The notes under the pieces: generated by a model
What the model was told of the DNA's origin: nothing
The model's input: the letters and a program-made list of their open reading frames with translations, nothing else
The model's database searches: none
Assembly (NCBI GenBank): GCA_004352715.1
Contig: SCFE01000061.1
Coordinates: forward strand, 912,270 to 976,269
Length of the DNA stretch: 64,000 nt
Reading direction: 5' to 3'
Origin: Hofstenia miamia
Lineage: Eukaryota; Xenacoelomorpha; Acoela
Shown: positions 23,333 to 36,688 of the stretch, one piece after another
How the letters are laid out: each line of letters begins with the position of its first letter
How positions within the stretch are numbered: position 1 is the stretch's first letter
Made by a program: the position numbers and the translations under genes

Positions 23333-23935
23333 ATATCTGCAATAGGATTACGCACATTTAATTAAAATGCAATACGAATTTTCATTCACAAAATATTCTA
23401 AAAACTCCGAAAAACGAAAATAGATATGACTATACATATTCGAGATAAGCTTTAAATTACACTACCTAAGCAATGAAATAATAAGCGGTAAACGTTTTCC
23501 AATATTCACTGCATGTATTTAGATAGCCTATAAAACAGTTCTGTCGCAAGATGGCGTATTTACTAATTTCTTACTATATAGAGTCCTTTTTTCAATAATT
23601 ATAAAATTATAAATATAATGAAATTATTAACTACTTTACATTTGAGTGGCGTAGCGCACACAAAAAATTGGTGGGAGCCAACTTTATTTACCATTAGCTA
23701 GATAAAAAATTTATGCAGTTGAATTACCACAATTATACCAATTTAATAATAAGTATGGCAATTTGGAATGAAATACGTCAGTAGAACTATTCAAAGCGAA
23801 TTCAGAATTTGTTAATAGACATCTTCAATCTGAAGTGTTTGCTCAAATTCATTACATCAATCCGAACAATTTTAGAATAATTTTAGGATCAAACAAATAA
23901 AAAATATCTGAAACCTTATAAATTTAAGATCATAA
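23333..23935. other. AT-rich spacer, no recognised gene
   Basis: Nothing beyond a short GTGGCGTAGCGCACAC stretch at about 23646 that may be a transposon scrap. Confidence 0.5.
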
Positions 23936-24748
23936 CCCATGTAGCCACCACCAGTGGTCCACTGGTGGGGAATGAGTGGCATGGGCGGCCACCAGTTCCC
24001 ACCAGTGGACCACTGGTGAGGAAGCAGTGGCAGTAGTAGCAATTTCAGCCACTCATAGCCACCNNNNNNNNNNNNNNNNNNNNNNNNNNNNNNNNNNNNN
24101 NNNNNNNNNNNNNNNNNNNNNNNNNNNNNNTAGTAGCAATTTCAGCCACTCATAGCCACCAGTGGACCACTGGTGGACCACTAGTGACATCTGATTTACT
24201 CTTAATCATAAATAATATATGAGCTAATGCTTGCAAGTAAAATATTATTCATTATTATGCTCTCTTAGATCTCAAAAACATATAAAATTCATTGTGAAGA
24301 GCTTTTTTGCAATTTTCCGTTTGCAAAAATTATAAGATATATAGGCAGAATGAAATTTCAAAATAATTTATTTACGATTATTTGTGGACCTTGAAATCAA
24401 TGTCTACATGAATACCTAAAATTTGGCAAAATATATGTTTAATTATTGGAAAAAATAATGTTTAAAAATTGCAATTTCTTCGGAAATTGAAAATTAAATC
24501 TAAATTGGGCATTTTTGTGTGCTTGTTGTTATTGGTTATAATAAAAAATTCATTATAGTTTCCATTGTCAATCTTAGTTCAATGTAAATTGTTGGGTTTG
24601 TGTTACTTTAAACTCTATTAATATAAAAGTTTGCTGTTGCTACATTTGAGATATTGCTCTAATGCTTAAATTATATTTTTGCCACCAATTAGCCAACAGT
24701 GGACCACCATCCAGCCACTGGTGGTCCACCAGTATTTGGCTACGTGGG
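23936..24748. mobile_element. Palindrome-rich inverted-repeat element (CCAGTGGTCCACTGG units)
   Basis: Bounded by CCCATGTAGCC (23936) and GGCTACGTGGGA (24748 end), which are inverted. The left 240 bp carries several copies of the odd palindrome CCAGTGGWCCACTGG, and the right end carries two half units. The interior is AT-rich without coding. It holds a 67-N gap (24064-24130) flanked by an exact 30-bp duplicate. Confidence 0.6.
24064..24130. other. Assembly gap (67 N) with duplicated flanks
   Basis: 24034-24063 and 24131-24160 are identical (TAGTAGCAATTTCAGCCACT then CATAGCCACC), typical of an unresolved tandem repeat or a failed contig overlap. Confidence 0.95.
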
Positions 24749-24786
24749 AAAGAATCAATGTTTCAAATATATTATATATATATATA

Positions 24787-26066
24787 TCCTCCGTGATTTA
24801 TTTGCATCAATGTATTTAAATAAAAAGTAATTCAGTATTCAAATGAGTGTTTTTTCAAAGCTAATGTACTAAAGTTTTATATTCTATAACATTTGTTCAA
24901 TATGACCACCATCTTTGTTGGAACACATCTGAAATCTGGAAATAAAGCTTTCCACTGTTATTTTAAGCATTTCGATATGAATTTCATTGCATGCCTTCCC
25001 TATTGTATCTGAGATCGCCAATATTTTCATGTTTTTTCCATAAACTATATTCTTTATATGTCCCAAAGGAAAAAGTCCGGAGTTGCAAGATCGGGGCTTC
25101 TTGGAACCAATGATACTCAATCACCTCTCTCAATCCACCGTTCGCACAAAGTTTCGTTGAAAAATTTTCTGACATCTGTATTCCATTGTGGTGGTGTGAC
25201 ATCTTGTTGGAAGAAAGCACGACTAAAGCAACAAAGAATGTCTGAAGCATTGCCAAATAATCTATTACTTTCACGGTATCAGGTGGAAAAAAGTAAGGTC
25301 CAAGTAGTTTTATGGATTAAAAAGCCACCCAAACATTGAAATTTGGTGATGTTCTAGAACCTCAATAAAGTTGCTTGGGTTCTTATATCCCCAAAATATG
25401 GAATTGTGCTTGTTGACACTGCCACTCAAATGAAATATTGCTTCATCAGACCAGAAAACATTAAACAAAAAATATCATTGTTCTCTCGATGAAGCCCAAC
25501 AATTCATCACACATTGCTTTTCGAGCACAAAAGTCTTCAGCACTAAGCTGTTGCAGTACGCGTAGTCGATATGGCTTCATTTTGGTTGCACGCAGAATAT
25601 GACAAATTGAACCAATGGATGTGTCAAAGTGAGCTGAAGTGCGTCGTATGGATGATGAGGGCTCATTTTCAAATGCTCGAAAACTTTCTCATCATAAATC
25701 GCTTTGGGGCGGACAGTTTTTTCGTTGTCATGAACACTGCCAGTTTCCTTAAATTTCGCATACAATGCAGTAATTGTCTTGTCAGATGGAGGGGTTGTTG
25801 CGAAATTATTTCTCCATTTGCGTTGAAGAGCCACCACAGATGGTAAAGAGTGAAATTCTAAAACAACATAAATTATTTGCTCAATTGTCAACATTTTAAA
25901 AATGACAGACGACTTTTTGCTAAATGAATAACTACGACTAAAGTAACATGCAACGTAAATTCCAATGTGTGAGCAAGTTTTTGACGTAAGACAACCAATT
26001 TTAAAATTTGAATGTGTGTCTGCATAACACATTAAAATCACGGAGGGACTTAATGAACACCCTGTA
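24787..26066 (-). mobile_element. IS630/mariner-type transposon with DUF4817-like head, inactive
   Basis: About 1.28 kb. The right TIR at 26034-26066 reads (reverse) CAGGGTGTTCATTAAGTCCC then TCCGTGATTT. The left end keeps only TCCTCCGTGATTTA (24787-24800), its outer part replaced by a TA run. Transposase remnants are on the minus strand. TA arrays flank both ends. Confidence 0.8.
24884..25895 (-). pseudogene. IS630-like transposase pseudogene
   Basis: Starts at the ATG at 25895 (MLTIEQIIYVVLEFHSLP). The N-terminal helix-turn-helix block has VALQRKWRNNF and SDKTITALYAKFKETGSV, as in DUF4817-headed transposases. The middle is in broken frames (HQISMFGWLFNP). The C-terminus at 25120-24884 has PLGHIKNIVYGKN and ends MCSNKDGGHIEQML, the usual family ending. 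The span of about 337 codons is normal length. Many frame shifts; catalytic Asp positions not intact. Confidence 0.75.
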
Positions 26067-26075
26067 TATATATAC

Positions 26076-26107
<32 letters not shown>
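26064..26107. repeat. (TA)n / TATACATA microsatellite
   Basis: Imperfect TA array abutting the TIR of the IS630-like element. Confidence 0.95.
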
Positions 26108-26141
26108 GCATGCACTAAAAATTTTGATGCTATAATGTAAA

Positions 26142-26512
26142 CTAATTTTTTTGTTCATTAAATTTGATTTGATTTCTTTCTTGATGCATAATTACTCTGC
26201 AAGTAATGGATGATTTGTTTTTAGCAACTCTTAATTCGACTTTGATTTTGGTGAATTTCTGAATGTAAATGTCCTGATAGATGTTCATGAATTCTTGTAG
26301 CAAATTGTCTATGTCTCTCTCTGATGTAAGATTGTTGACTATCTTCACACGTATATTTGAAAGCAGTGAAGAAGACAGCAACTTTGCTACAGAATCATTG
26401 TTTTTTAAAATATTTTGAGTTTGTAATGATGTTAATATTGTTGTTATTCTCGATTTTCTTAATTTTGAATGTAACTTTTTTATTCTTGATTGGAACATTT
26501 TAACTTTGTCAT

Positions 26513-26554
<42 letters not shown>

Positions 26555-26600
26555 TTGCAAAATTATAAATGATTAAGGGGTATAAATGCACCCCTGGCAA
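26142..26600 (-). other. Long minus-strand frame with a TA array inside; possible coiled-coil relic
   Basis: Open for 152 codons, but the first third is translated (TA)n (26515-26549), so only the part from MFQSRIKKLHSKLRK onward deserves notice. That part is rich in K, R, I, L and N with a helical look. I do not recognise it. It lies downstream of locus B and could be a fragment of a transposon ORF or chance. Confidence 0.25.
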
Positions 26601-26804
26601 TTACATTATTCATTTGAAATATGAATCAAAGTTCAAAGCGGTAATAATCGCAGAAATCATGCTTAGACTTTGAATTGTTTTAACTTTATTTTTTAACTGC
26701 GTAATGTAGTATTAAATAAACTACTATAAACCAGTAAAATCAAGATAGCTTTTCGGAAGCGAAAATTTGTCTGCAAACGTTGCAACCTTTATAAATTTAT
26801 AGAT

Positions 26805-29800
26805 TCATTGTCTTTGCACCCCTTCTGCTGACGCCCGTGAAATTAGTATAAAACAGCTAAAGCATCTAACCTTCTCAAAAGTCCACTTGAACTTGTCCCT
26901 AAATATATAGTATTAAACTACAATTGCGATTATAAGACTTACGAGTTGTCGGCACTAAGATCAAAGTAGACCATTGGGTCGCTGCTTGTAAAACCACCCT
27001 TCTTATTCATTAGGTACTTCTTTCTAAAGAAAATTGCATCATAATGCACTAGTCAAAAACAGCTCAATAAAATACATAGAAACAACTTTATTAATGTCAT
27101 ACTTTTCTAATATTTGCCTTCAAAATATATTAATTTCGCTATGAATAAATTCTTATTCTTATATTTTCAAAATTTTAGAACATTTTTAAATTTTGCGAAT
27201 TTTTCAATTATTCAAAGCCTATGCTTAAGACAACAATCCGATTTATCATTAACACAGCGCGGATTTTATTGAGTTTAGAAAAACACAAGTTTTCACACAA
27301 TTGTCACATAAACCATATTTCAGCACAACAACGCAGCTTATTGTGCAATGCGCATCTGTGAAACAATTTTAAATCTTCCCAAGGACTGCTGATTGCCTAA
27401 ATTAGCCACGTATGATAGCGGTTTAGCCGTAAACCGTCAATTTTATCTTAAAAGCAGCAACAATTTTGACAACACCTTCAAACAATTTTCTCGAAATTAT
27501 TAGAAAATTTGGTATCCCTGAAGTGGACTTTCATTAGCATTTCAGTAATTCCTTAAAATGATTGGAGTGCTACGTCTCCAAAAATAAAAAAAATACATAT
27601 TTGAAAAAAATCTTTCTATTCTGTTATCAGATTTTAGCTTAGATGGCATATTTTTCTACGAATATTTTCTTAAAATATTTTTTGAAAAAATCTTATATAC
27701 CACTACTGCTAAAATGTTTAATAAATTTAATTGATAAAAACCCGTTTGATATTTCAACTTGAAAGTAAGAGCATTTTCAGGAAAGAACCATCATGGAAGA
27801 TCAAGGTATTGATAAGATAAGATAAGATAAGACAATCTTTATTAAGAGAAGGTAAAGCAATTAATACAAACTGATGGCTTCTTAAAATAGCGTCATTAAA
27901 AAAAATAAAACAAAATCATACTATTTACAAACCTATACATTGCTAAGAAGGCTAAGAATAAGTCTACATTCTAGTAATTGTGTAATTGCTATTATAGAAT
28001 TTGTACCCTGTCCAAGATCTTCCTGAGATGAATTTTTGCTTAAGAATAAATCTTTTCACACTATTTCGGAATTCTTTCAGTTTTGTAATATGCTTAATTT
28101 CGTTAGGTAGATTATTCCATTGCCTTGTGGCTACGTTTAAAAATGAATTTTCTTTGACTTTACGTCTGAACCTAGTGACAACATATTTCTTAGACCGTCT
28201 ATTGAAAGTTTTCTTGAATTCAGGGAGATTTATCTTATCATAAGGCGGAATTTCGTTAGCAGCTTTGAAAAATAATGTAGCAATATTGATTTGTATTAAT
28301 TGTTGAGGAGAAGGACACGTTTCCAAAATATAATTTTTGGTGTTACTAGAATTTCTTTTGCAAACATTTAAAGCCCATTTATATTGCAGCTGAAGTTTAT
28401 TTATCAATGATGTGCTCAAATTTGAAAATAGTACACTCCCGTAATTTAGGTGGCTCATAACAAATGCGTGGAATAGCTGAATTATTGCATGAGGAGGTAA
28501 TAGGTCAGCAACCTGAGAAATAGTTCTTATGCCAGCAGCAATTTTTTTCTGTGTAGATTTAATGTGCTCGGAAAAAGAAAGTTTTGAGTCAATTATTATT
28601 CCTAAATATTTGAAAGTATCACTTGTAGAAATAATTGCATTTTTTATAGTCAAATTTTTATTTGTATGCAAGTTATTGTTGAAAAAGGGGTTCATTATAC
28701 AAAATTGCGTTTTCTCGGCATTAATGCGTAATTTGTGCATAGCGAAATAATGGCTTAGTGACTGGCAGTTGGATTCCACTTTTTTTATTGCAACATCTAA
28801 TGACTTGTTGGCGGAAAATATACAGGTATCGTCTGCATATTGTATAAGATTGCAATTAGTATAAAAGTCCATATCATTGACATAGATATTAAACAGAAGA
28901 GGTCCAAGAATGGTTCCTTGCGGAACACCTTTTTCAATATACAGCCAGTCTGAAAGTACTGAGTTGATTTTAACTCGTTGTTTCCTATTACTTAAGAAAC
29001 TCGCAATTAAACTAGTACTATCGAGGGAGAATCCCATACGTTTTAGTTTTTTTATTAGTATGTCATGGTCGATTGAATCAAATGCCTTAGAGAGATCTAA
29101 GCATGCAATAGCAACATATTGTTGATCATCCAATGAATTTCGCCAGTTCTCTGTTGCCTGGATAAGTGCATCATTCGTTGAAAAACTTCTTCTAAATCCA
29201 AATTGGGTTGCAGAGAGCCGATTATGTTTTTTAATATGCTCGAACATTTGACTGAATATTAGTCTTTCAAAAACTTTACTTATTGGGGTCGTGATTGAAA
29301 TAGGCCTATAATTTAGTGGGCATGTTTCATCATTTTTTTTGTAAAGCGGAGTAACATGTGCTTCTTTTAAGCAGTCTGGGAATGTTTTGGATTTAATGCA
29401 TTCATTAAAAATGTAGTTAAGAGGAATATTAATTAAGTGTGCGATTTCCTTAAGTATCCATGTGGGAATATTTGACGGCCCACTGGATTTGCCGGATTTT
29501 AATTTATTTAAGGCTTTGAGCATTTCACAACTAGTCATAAATCTAAAGGTAAAATCGTGTGCATAAAGCTTTTCATTTTCAATATATTTTACATTATCCC
29601 CAGAATAGTTGCCCAAATTTACGAATGATTTGTTTAAAATATTGGAGATGTGATAAGGATCCTTCTGCAATTTGCCATAGTCGTCTGTTATAGCTATGAT
29701 CTTATTGGTGACCCGTTTATTGCGATTTGTCAGATTATGAATAAAACTCCATTTAGATTTTTGGGATAGCATTCCATTATATTCTTTTTTTATGTACGTA

Positions 29801-32800
29801 TTATAGGCCTTACGATTTGCTATGTTACAGATGTTTCTAGCTCTCTTGTAGCAGTTAAAATTTACTTCACATTGGTTAATTAAGAAATTTTTATATGCTT
29901 GATTTTTCGCGCGAATGAGTGTTTTACAGTCGTCGGTAATCCACTCCTTAGAATTTTTTGAGTTATCTTTTGCTTTAGAGTTATTAGGATTTAATAAAAA
30001 ACGTTGTTCAGGGCAATATAAGTTGACATAATATTCAAGAATTTTTAAAAGCTTACTCATCATTGCATTGGGTTCGGTTGCTGTATAAACACATTGCCAG
30101 TTCTGATTTGAAAGTGCTAATTTTAGTTTATTTAGGTTATCCTTATTTCGAATACGGGTTGTAATCCATGTTTTCGATGTGTTTTCACTAGTTTTAGGTA
30201 CACTGATTGATACTATGCAATGATCTGAGAAAGTGCATTCCGTTGAGTAAAATTTAAAGTTAAAATCAGATATTTCGGATGTAATGATGTAGTCGATTAT
30301 TGTCCGAGAATTATGAGTAAGTCCAGTGGGAATTTTCGTGTTTGCAGACTTCAAATTATACGCATTTAGTAAAGAATCTAATTTTGATTTTTCAGAGCCG
30401 ACAAGATAGTTAATATTCCAATCTCCGAGCAAGAGAACATCCTTATTTTCAGCACAAGCGATGGATAATTCAGTTTCCATTTGTTTGATAAATTCTGTCA
30501 AATACCTTTTTGAAGGGCAATATGACACATTGAGTAATTGCTTTTTGTAATGGGAGGTTCTAATTGGATTATTTAATTCAATCCATAAACTTTCAAATTT
30601 AGAATTACAATTTGCGATATTATGTCGGAATTTTGGATTATATATTTTGGGAACAAGGAATAAGACACCGCCACCTTTGACCTTTTCTAAGAAATTATTT
30701 AAAGCTCTATCCCTACGAAATAATTTGTAAATCGAACTATCAAATGACCAATTTGAATCAGGGTCATCGTTACACAACCAAGTTTCTGAAATTCCTATGA
30801 TAGTTTCATTTTGGAAATTTGCCATAAACTGTCTAAATTGGTGGTATTTAGCAGCTAGATTCTGAAAATTTATGTGAACATAATTAATCGAATTACTGGT
30901 GTTTAGTTTTGAGGCAAAAGCTTCATAAAAAATGTTAGGAACCGGGTTTTTTTCTATTCCCTGTGAAGAGAGAAGATAAAATAATATCAAGGCATAGAAG
31001 AGGCATTTTTTAAAGCTTAACATAATAAGAGTCAATTTCATTTCGGTTAGATGTAGACGTATTCTTAACCTGGATTTTACAATTACTTTATATAGTAAAT
31101 TAATATGCATTATTAGATAAAACTAGTAAATTTCTTAACTGTGAAATTTCACTTGGTGATAACTGCGGTGGTAAAGCGGCAACTTCTGAGTATAAGCGAG
31201 CGTACGTCGGTGATTTTTGTTGCGTTTGATTAATTAGAAAGTGGCGATAATTAGGCGGTGTATAAAAGGAACGGTTCGCGCTTTGAGGTTTGTGAAACGA
31301 AGCTCGTCCGGATCGAGGGGCACCAAAGAATTCTTTGATTAGTTTTGCAAGAGTTGCATAACCAGCCTTCGAAAAGTGAATGTTGTCGCGTGCGAATAGC
31401 CTTGGGTTCGGCAGGGCATTCAAAATAAAAGAGTTACAGTTCGGGAAAACAAAGTATCCTAGTGATTTGGAGTTTTGGTGCAGAAGAGTGTTCAGTTCGA
31501 ATGCTTTACTGTTGAGGTGGCGATTGAATACAAATGGCGCAAGTTCTCCAAGAAATACATTTGCATTTTCAAAAGTAGTCTTAACAGCTTCAATTAAATT
31601 TGTATACTTTTCTGTAAAATTCGATTTATTCTGCATTATATCATTACGACCAATTGTAATGAGAATTTTTTTGACGAACGTTTTTTTCGGGTACTGCTTA
31701 ATAACGCGTGTGAGTTCCTCAATTGTAGCCCCTGAGTAAGAGTGGACAGTGACTTTATGATTATTGATTAAGTGGTTAGCTCTAAGGTTTCTATACATTG
31801 ACGATCCTAAGATTAAGAAGTCGGTGTGAGGCTTAATAGTTAGTGGCTTGAGGTTTCTGGTAACACGATCTAATTGTGGAGCTTGTGATGTGACGGCGTT
31901 ATTAACATCAGGATGTGACTGGGTTGTGCTGTCGGCGAGTGATTTGTCTCTTTCTTCGTCAGCAATGAATTTCCTTAGTAATTCATGAATAAGGAGTAGT
32001 TCGGACTTATCAAGTTGTAGAAAGGGGGCAACAAGTTTGCTGTGATTTGCGGAAGGCGATAGTGAGGAATTCGTAAATGTTTTGAGAAAGGAGCACGCGT
32101 GAACATCGACTGCTCTGTGAGAAATCATCGCGGCCAATGAAGATCATCGCGGCCAATGAACCTACAGAATGTTTGGCAAGATCTATTTACATAAGCTATA
32201 GGCTCATATTTTTTGTAATACTATTCCTAGGTCATATTCTATTTAAAAAGTTAGTTCCGATGATCTTGCGAAAACAAATACCTTCCGACAACATTGTATT
32301 ATTTGGTTGATTTGGAACAAAAATAATGCAATTATTTACTACTTTATATTTATAGCAATTAAAGAACTTAAATTATATTATGAACAATTAAAATAATTTA
32401 TGCAAGAAGTAAAATACAGAACAAAAATTGATTTTAAGGTTAATAATTGTACTTTAATAGAAGCACATTTGTGTTCTATGGCAAAGATTTATTTTAAAAT
32501 CTAGCTAAACGACGAATGATCAACAAACTATTGTGCATTACACTTTTTACATGTAGATCCTACAATCATTTCACTAGCTAAGATTTAGCGATCGAAATTC
32601 TTTAGCTTTTCTTCTGTTACATGGAATCCAAGATAAAAAAACTTTGAATAACACATTCGATTGAACAATGTAAGAAGCTATTATTGATTGATTGTTAAGA
32701 TTTAAGGTTGATATGTTGATTTCTAAATTTCATCAATTGCAATGCTGTATTTTTAGGAGTCTGCATTTGTATGTATATTATATTCGTGTATCCAATGATA

Positions 32801-34174
32801 ATATTAGAGAGAGAACTCATAAATATCATCAAATAGGCTGTTTGATATAATGCGCTTAAATACTATATAAAGCTTAATATTTTGTAAGTACTTGTTTCCT
32901 TAAGAACACACTGTTAAGAAGCGGTCACATTATTTAGAACAGATTATTAGGTTTTATAGAGGTGTTTGGTAAAAACCTGAAAAAGAAAAAAACAATTAAA
33001 TAACGCAGTAATAAATTCAAATAATGAAAGAATCACTAAAAAGCCCGGTAGCAAATCACTGCAATGTGGAAAACTATAACAACATCAAATATTCATATTG
33101 TGTTAATGAGGCATTTGGATTTGAAGAAGTTCAGCAGTTGTAATGTCATCAGATAATCAACATACAACACCTTTGAGCTTAGGCATAAAAATTTGACAGA
33201 TTAATCTTGTTTGAAAAATTGATAAAGAGACATTTCAAGCTACAAAAATTTCAAATAGTTGTATTGTTATAATCTTAAACTAGACGCAAATTATCCAATC
33301 AGATAGAAGCTTGCAAAACTATTATGGTCTAAAAAAGCTTCCACATGCAAAAAGGTTGGATACTTATATTGGCGTTATTATAGTTGTTGAGGGCGGCATC
33401 TTTTATATAGACTTTTCAAGTGTATCATGTTCTATTAGCACTTGTAAAATTTATAAAATTTATTAATTATGCAATTGCTGTCCGAATTTGTTTAATATTC
33501 CAGCTCAGGGCTGGAAGTATTGATAAAATTGTAGTTCGATCTCAATAATAAGTTTCATTTTTCCAGTATTTAATGCTTACTATTGCTTAGCTATATGAGG
33601 TCAAAACTGAAAAATGTGGCATTATATTGAATTTGCGTAGACCAGAGTTTAGAATTTCAGATTTTTTGAAAACACAGATTGATGCCATATTAGATTCTGT
33701 ATCTAGCATTGGTTGATGAATCCAAGATTAGTTAATTTCTTTGAGAATTCCTGTCTACAACATAAATACTAAAAGCAAACTTTTTTTAGTGTTGCCATCA
33801 ACAGAATTCTTTCAAAAAAGATGAAACAAGCTACATCATTTGCCATTGGCAAATCACTGACCTCTTAATTATTATTTCAATGATATTATAAGCTTTAGTG
33901 CTGTTCTAGTCCCTCCTGAACAAAATTTCCACTCTATTTGCTATATGGGACTTTAGTTGGTATCATCAAATTTTTAGCATTAACACTTATTGACAGTGAG
34001 CCATGGGCTTATGAAAAATATTAATAGCGTAGGATTTGCAGGGGCTTTTTCAACTCAATTTAAAAAATATCAAACTTAAGCAATATCCTTCTACGTACAT
34101 TTTCTGATACCCTACTGCATTTGTGAAGTATATGTGGATTTTAATGTAATGTGTTTCGATTAATATAATGTGGT

Positions 34175-34219
<45 letters not shown>

Positions 34220-36652
34220 TGATTAAGATAATAAAATGATTACATTGTCTCAATGTGGAATTTCATTAAATTACTTACGCAAATGTAAATTCAGAAAATA
34301 TCTTGTATTGCTTCCCTGGTTGTGGTATGAATGCATCAGAAATTTTTAGTGCTAAAAATATTAGACTAGTTTTTTTTACAACTGTCTTACATTGAATTAC
34401 ACATTAAAAATTGTGATGATCATAATGACATTGGGTGATTAATCGATTAATTCGTTTAAGTAGAAATAATTATAATTAACGAGCTTGATTAATGCTTTGT
34501 TTCCAATAAATTGTATGTAGGAAAAAAGCTATTTTTCCATATTTTTCAAAATGTATGTAAATGCAACCGAAAAGTGATTTAAAACCAAAATATTATCTGT
34601 CTAGTACAAAGCTTAAATTCATATGCCATCAATGCTTTTTAAATTAGGTCAACATTCCATTTCATTTCTAAAACAACATCTTAAAAGAAAATTATTTTAC
34701 CTATGAACATCTTTATATGTTTTCTACATATATCTTGGAATTTAAGGAAATAAAAAAACAGTTATTTATATTAGGAGACCATGATAATTAGTGGAAGTTT
34801 TTGGTCTGCTAGTAAAAGAAGTAAAAGGTAAAATATTTGAATCACTCTGGATAGAATATAACTGTCATAAAGAACTGATTAAAACAACATACATACAATA
34901 AATCATTAGAATATTTACCATCTTACTTAGACGTTTTTTTAATTTTGGAAAATTTTCAAATACATACTGTGTGAGTTTTTACTTTTTAACAACATAGCAA
35001 ATAGGTTTTTAATATTAGAAAGAACAATATATGTGCGTAGGGTAAAAGTGTTTTTTTCTCTGTGGAAATCTACTTATTCGATTGGGAATACTGAGATTTA
35101 AAATTGGTACAAAAAAGAACAAAAATTTAAGCTGTTTAATTTTCGTATAAAATATTGTTTGCAACACAATTTGTCTGGCAAAAAGCAGATCGCAATATAA
35201 GGTACTTTGGTGCATTGCTTACGAAATATTTGTCAAAAATTTTATATTTAGTTTGTTCGCATATTAAAGTAAATAATAAATATAAATTACTGAAATGACG
35301 CATCGATTGCTCCCATGTAGCCCAAATGTTACCTAAAGTTGACAAAATTTAGAGATCTCAAGTTGGTCAAATAAGTTTTCCACAATTTTTCATATGCTAT
35401 ATATGAATAACTTCAAATCCAAAATTCCAAAACAATTTCCATCGAGCCAATTAGTTATTAAACTAGTAGGCGTAATGAAACAGCCTTAAAATTAGAACAC
35501 TATGCACATTCATATTTCCTAAAACCTAATGTAGTAATTTAAATTATGATTCATAGAAATGCATACTTAATGACAATAATACACTACACTCCTTCGAAAA
35601 TTTCGTATGATCCTAGATAATGTACACACACACACACACACACAAATCCCAAACAAACACACACCACACAATTATATACGTATATGGCTTTATTATTTTG
35701 TAAATTGTTTTTAGTTTATAGTCTTGTACCAAAGATTTTTTGCAATAAATTGCTTTTGACTCTTTAATTTGGAAACTATAGTATTTGAAATTTCATCTTT
35801 GTCGATATTTCTTTCGTCTTGTGTAAAAGAAAAGGCACTTTAAATTCAAGATTTAGTATGTTAAGGGGAGCATATTATATGTATTCCATTGGTGCCAATT
35901 TCAATGAATTTTTACATAACCTAATTTGAATGTGGAATTTTGTCAGTAATCAGTGTTGAAACTTTTTTTTTAAAGTTTTTCTAATTTCAAAATTACCCTG
36001 AGTGACTTGAAATGTAAATCAATTTCTGATCACAAATTCATTATATTACAATAATCAATGTTGGAAATTATCTCACAAAATCTGATTTAGCCTTTTAATA
36101 TAAATTTTCAAATTTGTAAATACAAATGCAAACGCAGAAACTATAATTTAGGATTTCATTTTCAAATATTGGCTTGTTTTAGTATGCATTTGTTGAAATT
36201 TTGGCAATGATAAACACAGTTACTTAGCTATTATTAATTTGGACTAAGTTATTAGATACTAAACCAAATTCATGATTCAAGATTAATTTTTGCTGACAAC
36301 TTAGAAAATTAGGCAAACAACTTTGGATGTCATCATAAAATTAGTTTTCAAAGCATCTTCAAATTTAAATGACGATTAAATTTTTTAAAAAGTTTCTAAA
36401 GAATAAACAACATTATCAAACTAAAAATATTTTGAAATCAAGAGAAAAAAACTTCGGTAAATCGTGTTGAAAATCATATCTTAGAATGTCAAATTGCCTC
36501 GATAATACGAGATAATAAATTCATTATATATATATATANNNNNNNNNNNNNNNNNNNNNNNNNNNNNNNNNNNNNNNNNNNNNNNNNNNNNNNNNNNNNN
36601 NNNNNNNNNNNNNNNNNNNNNNNNNNNNNNNNNNNNNNNNNNNNNNNNNNNN

Positions 36653-36688
<36 letters not shown>

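Larger units (their letters stand above)
27816..32170 (-). mobile_element. Near-intact CR1-type LINE with two ORFs
   Basis: Minus-strand non-LTR retrotransposon inserted in intron 2 of locus B. Its 3' end has AATAAAGATTGTC and a pentamer tail (TTATC)n at about 27816-27834. ORF2 and ORF1 are both open over their full length. The 5' end lies within about 40 bp of the ORF1 ATG, because sequence homologous to locus A resumes at about 32172. Two 19-bp copies of ATCATCGCGGCCAATGAAG-type sequence (32125 and 32144) sit at the 5' edge. Intact frames suggest a recent insertion. Confidence 0.93.
34352..36538. other. Intron 1 of locus B with repeats
   Basis: 34352-34720 aligns with 6362-6700 of locus A. 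It contains a (CA)n run at 35624-35643 and, at 35755-36290, a diverged copy of the exon-1 segment (see pseudogene 36117). It ends in (TA)n at the gap. Confidence 0.6.

Noticed and set aside
26515-26549. Ile-Tyr repeat protein segments (also near 34190, 61545, 62950)
   Set aside because: Translated (TA)n microsatellite, not coding.
26943-27023. Exon 3 of locus B (VYFDLSADN) as the first exon of a cyclophilin
   Set aside because: The short match to YFD-type cyclophilin starts is outweighed by the in-frame upstream exons, the different paralogous exon at 4872-4937 and the lack of any cyclophilin core downstream.
28001-29125. Plus-strand frames over the LINE (28001, 28529, 28910) and 31380-31739
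   Set aside because: Shadows of the intact minus-strand ORF2 and ORF1.
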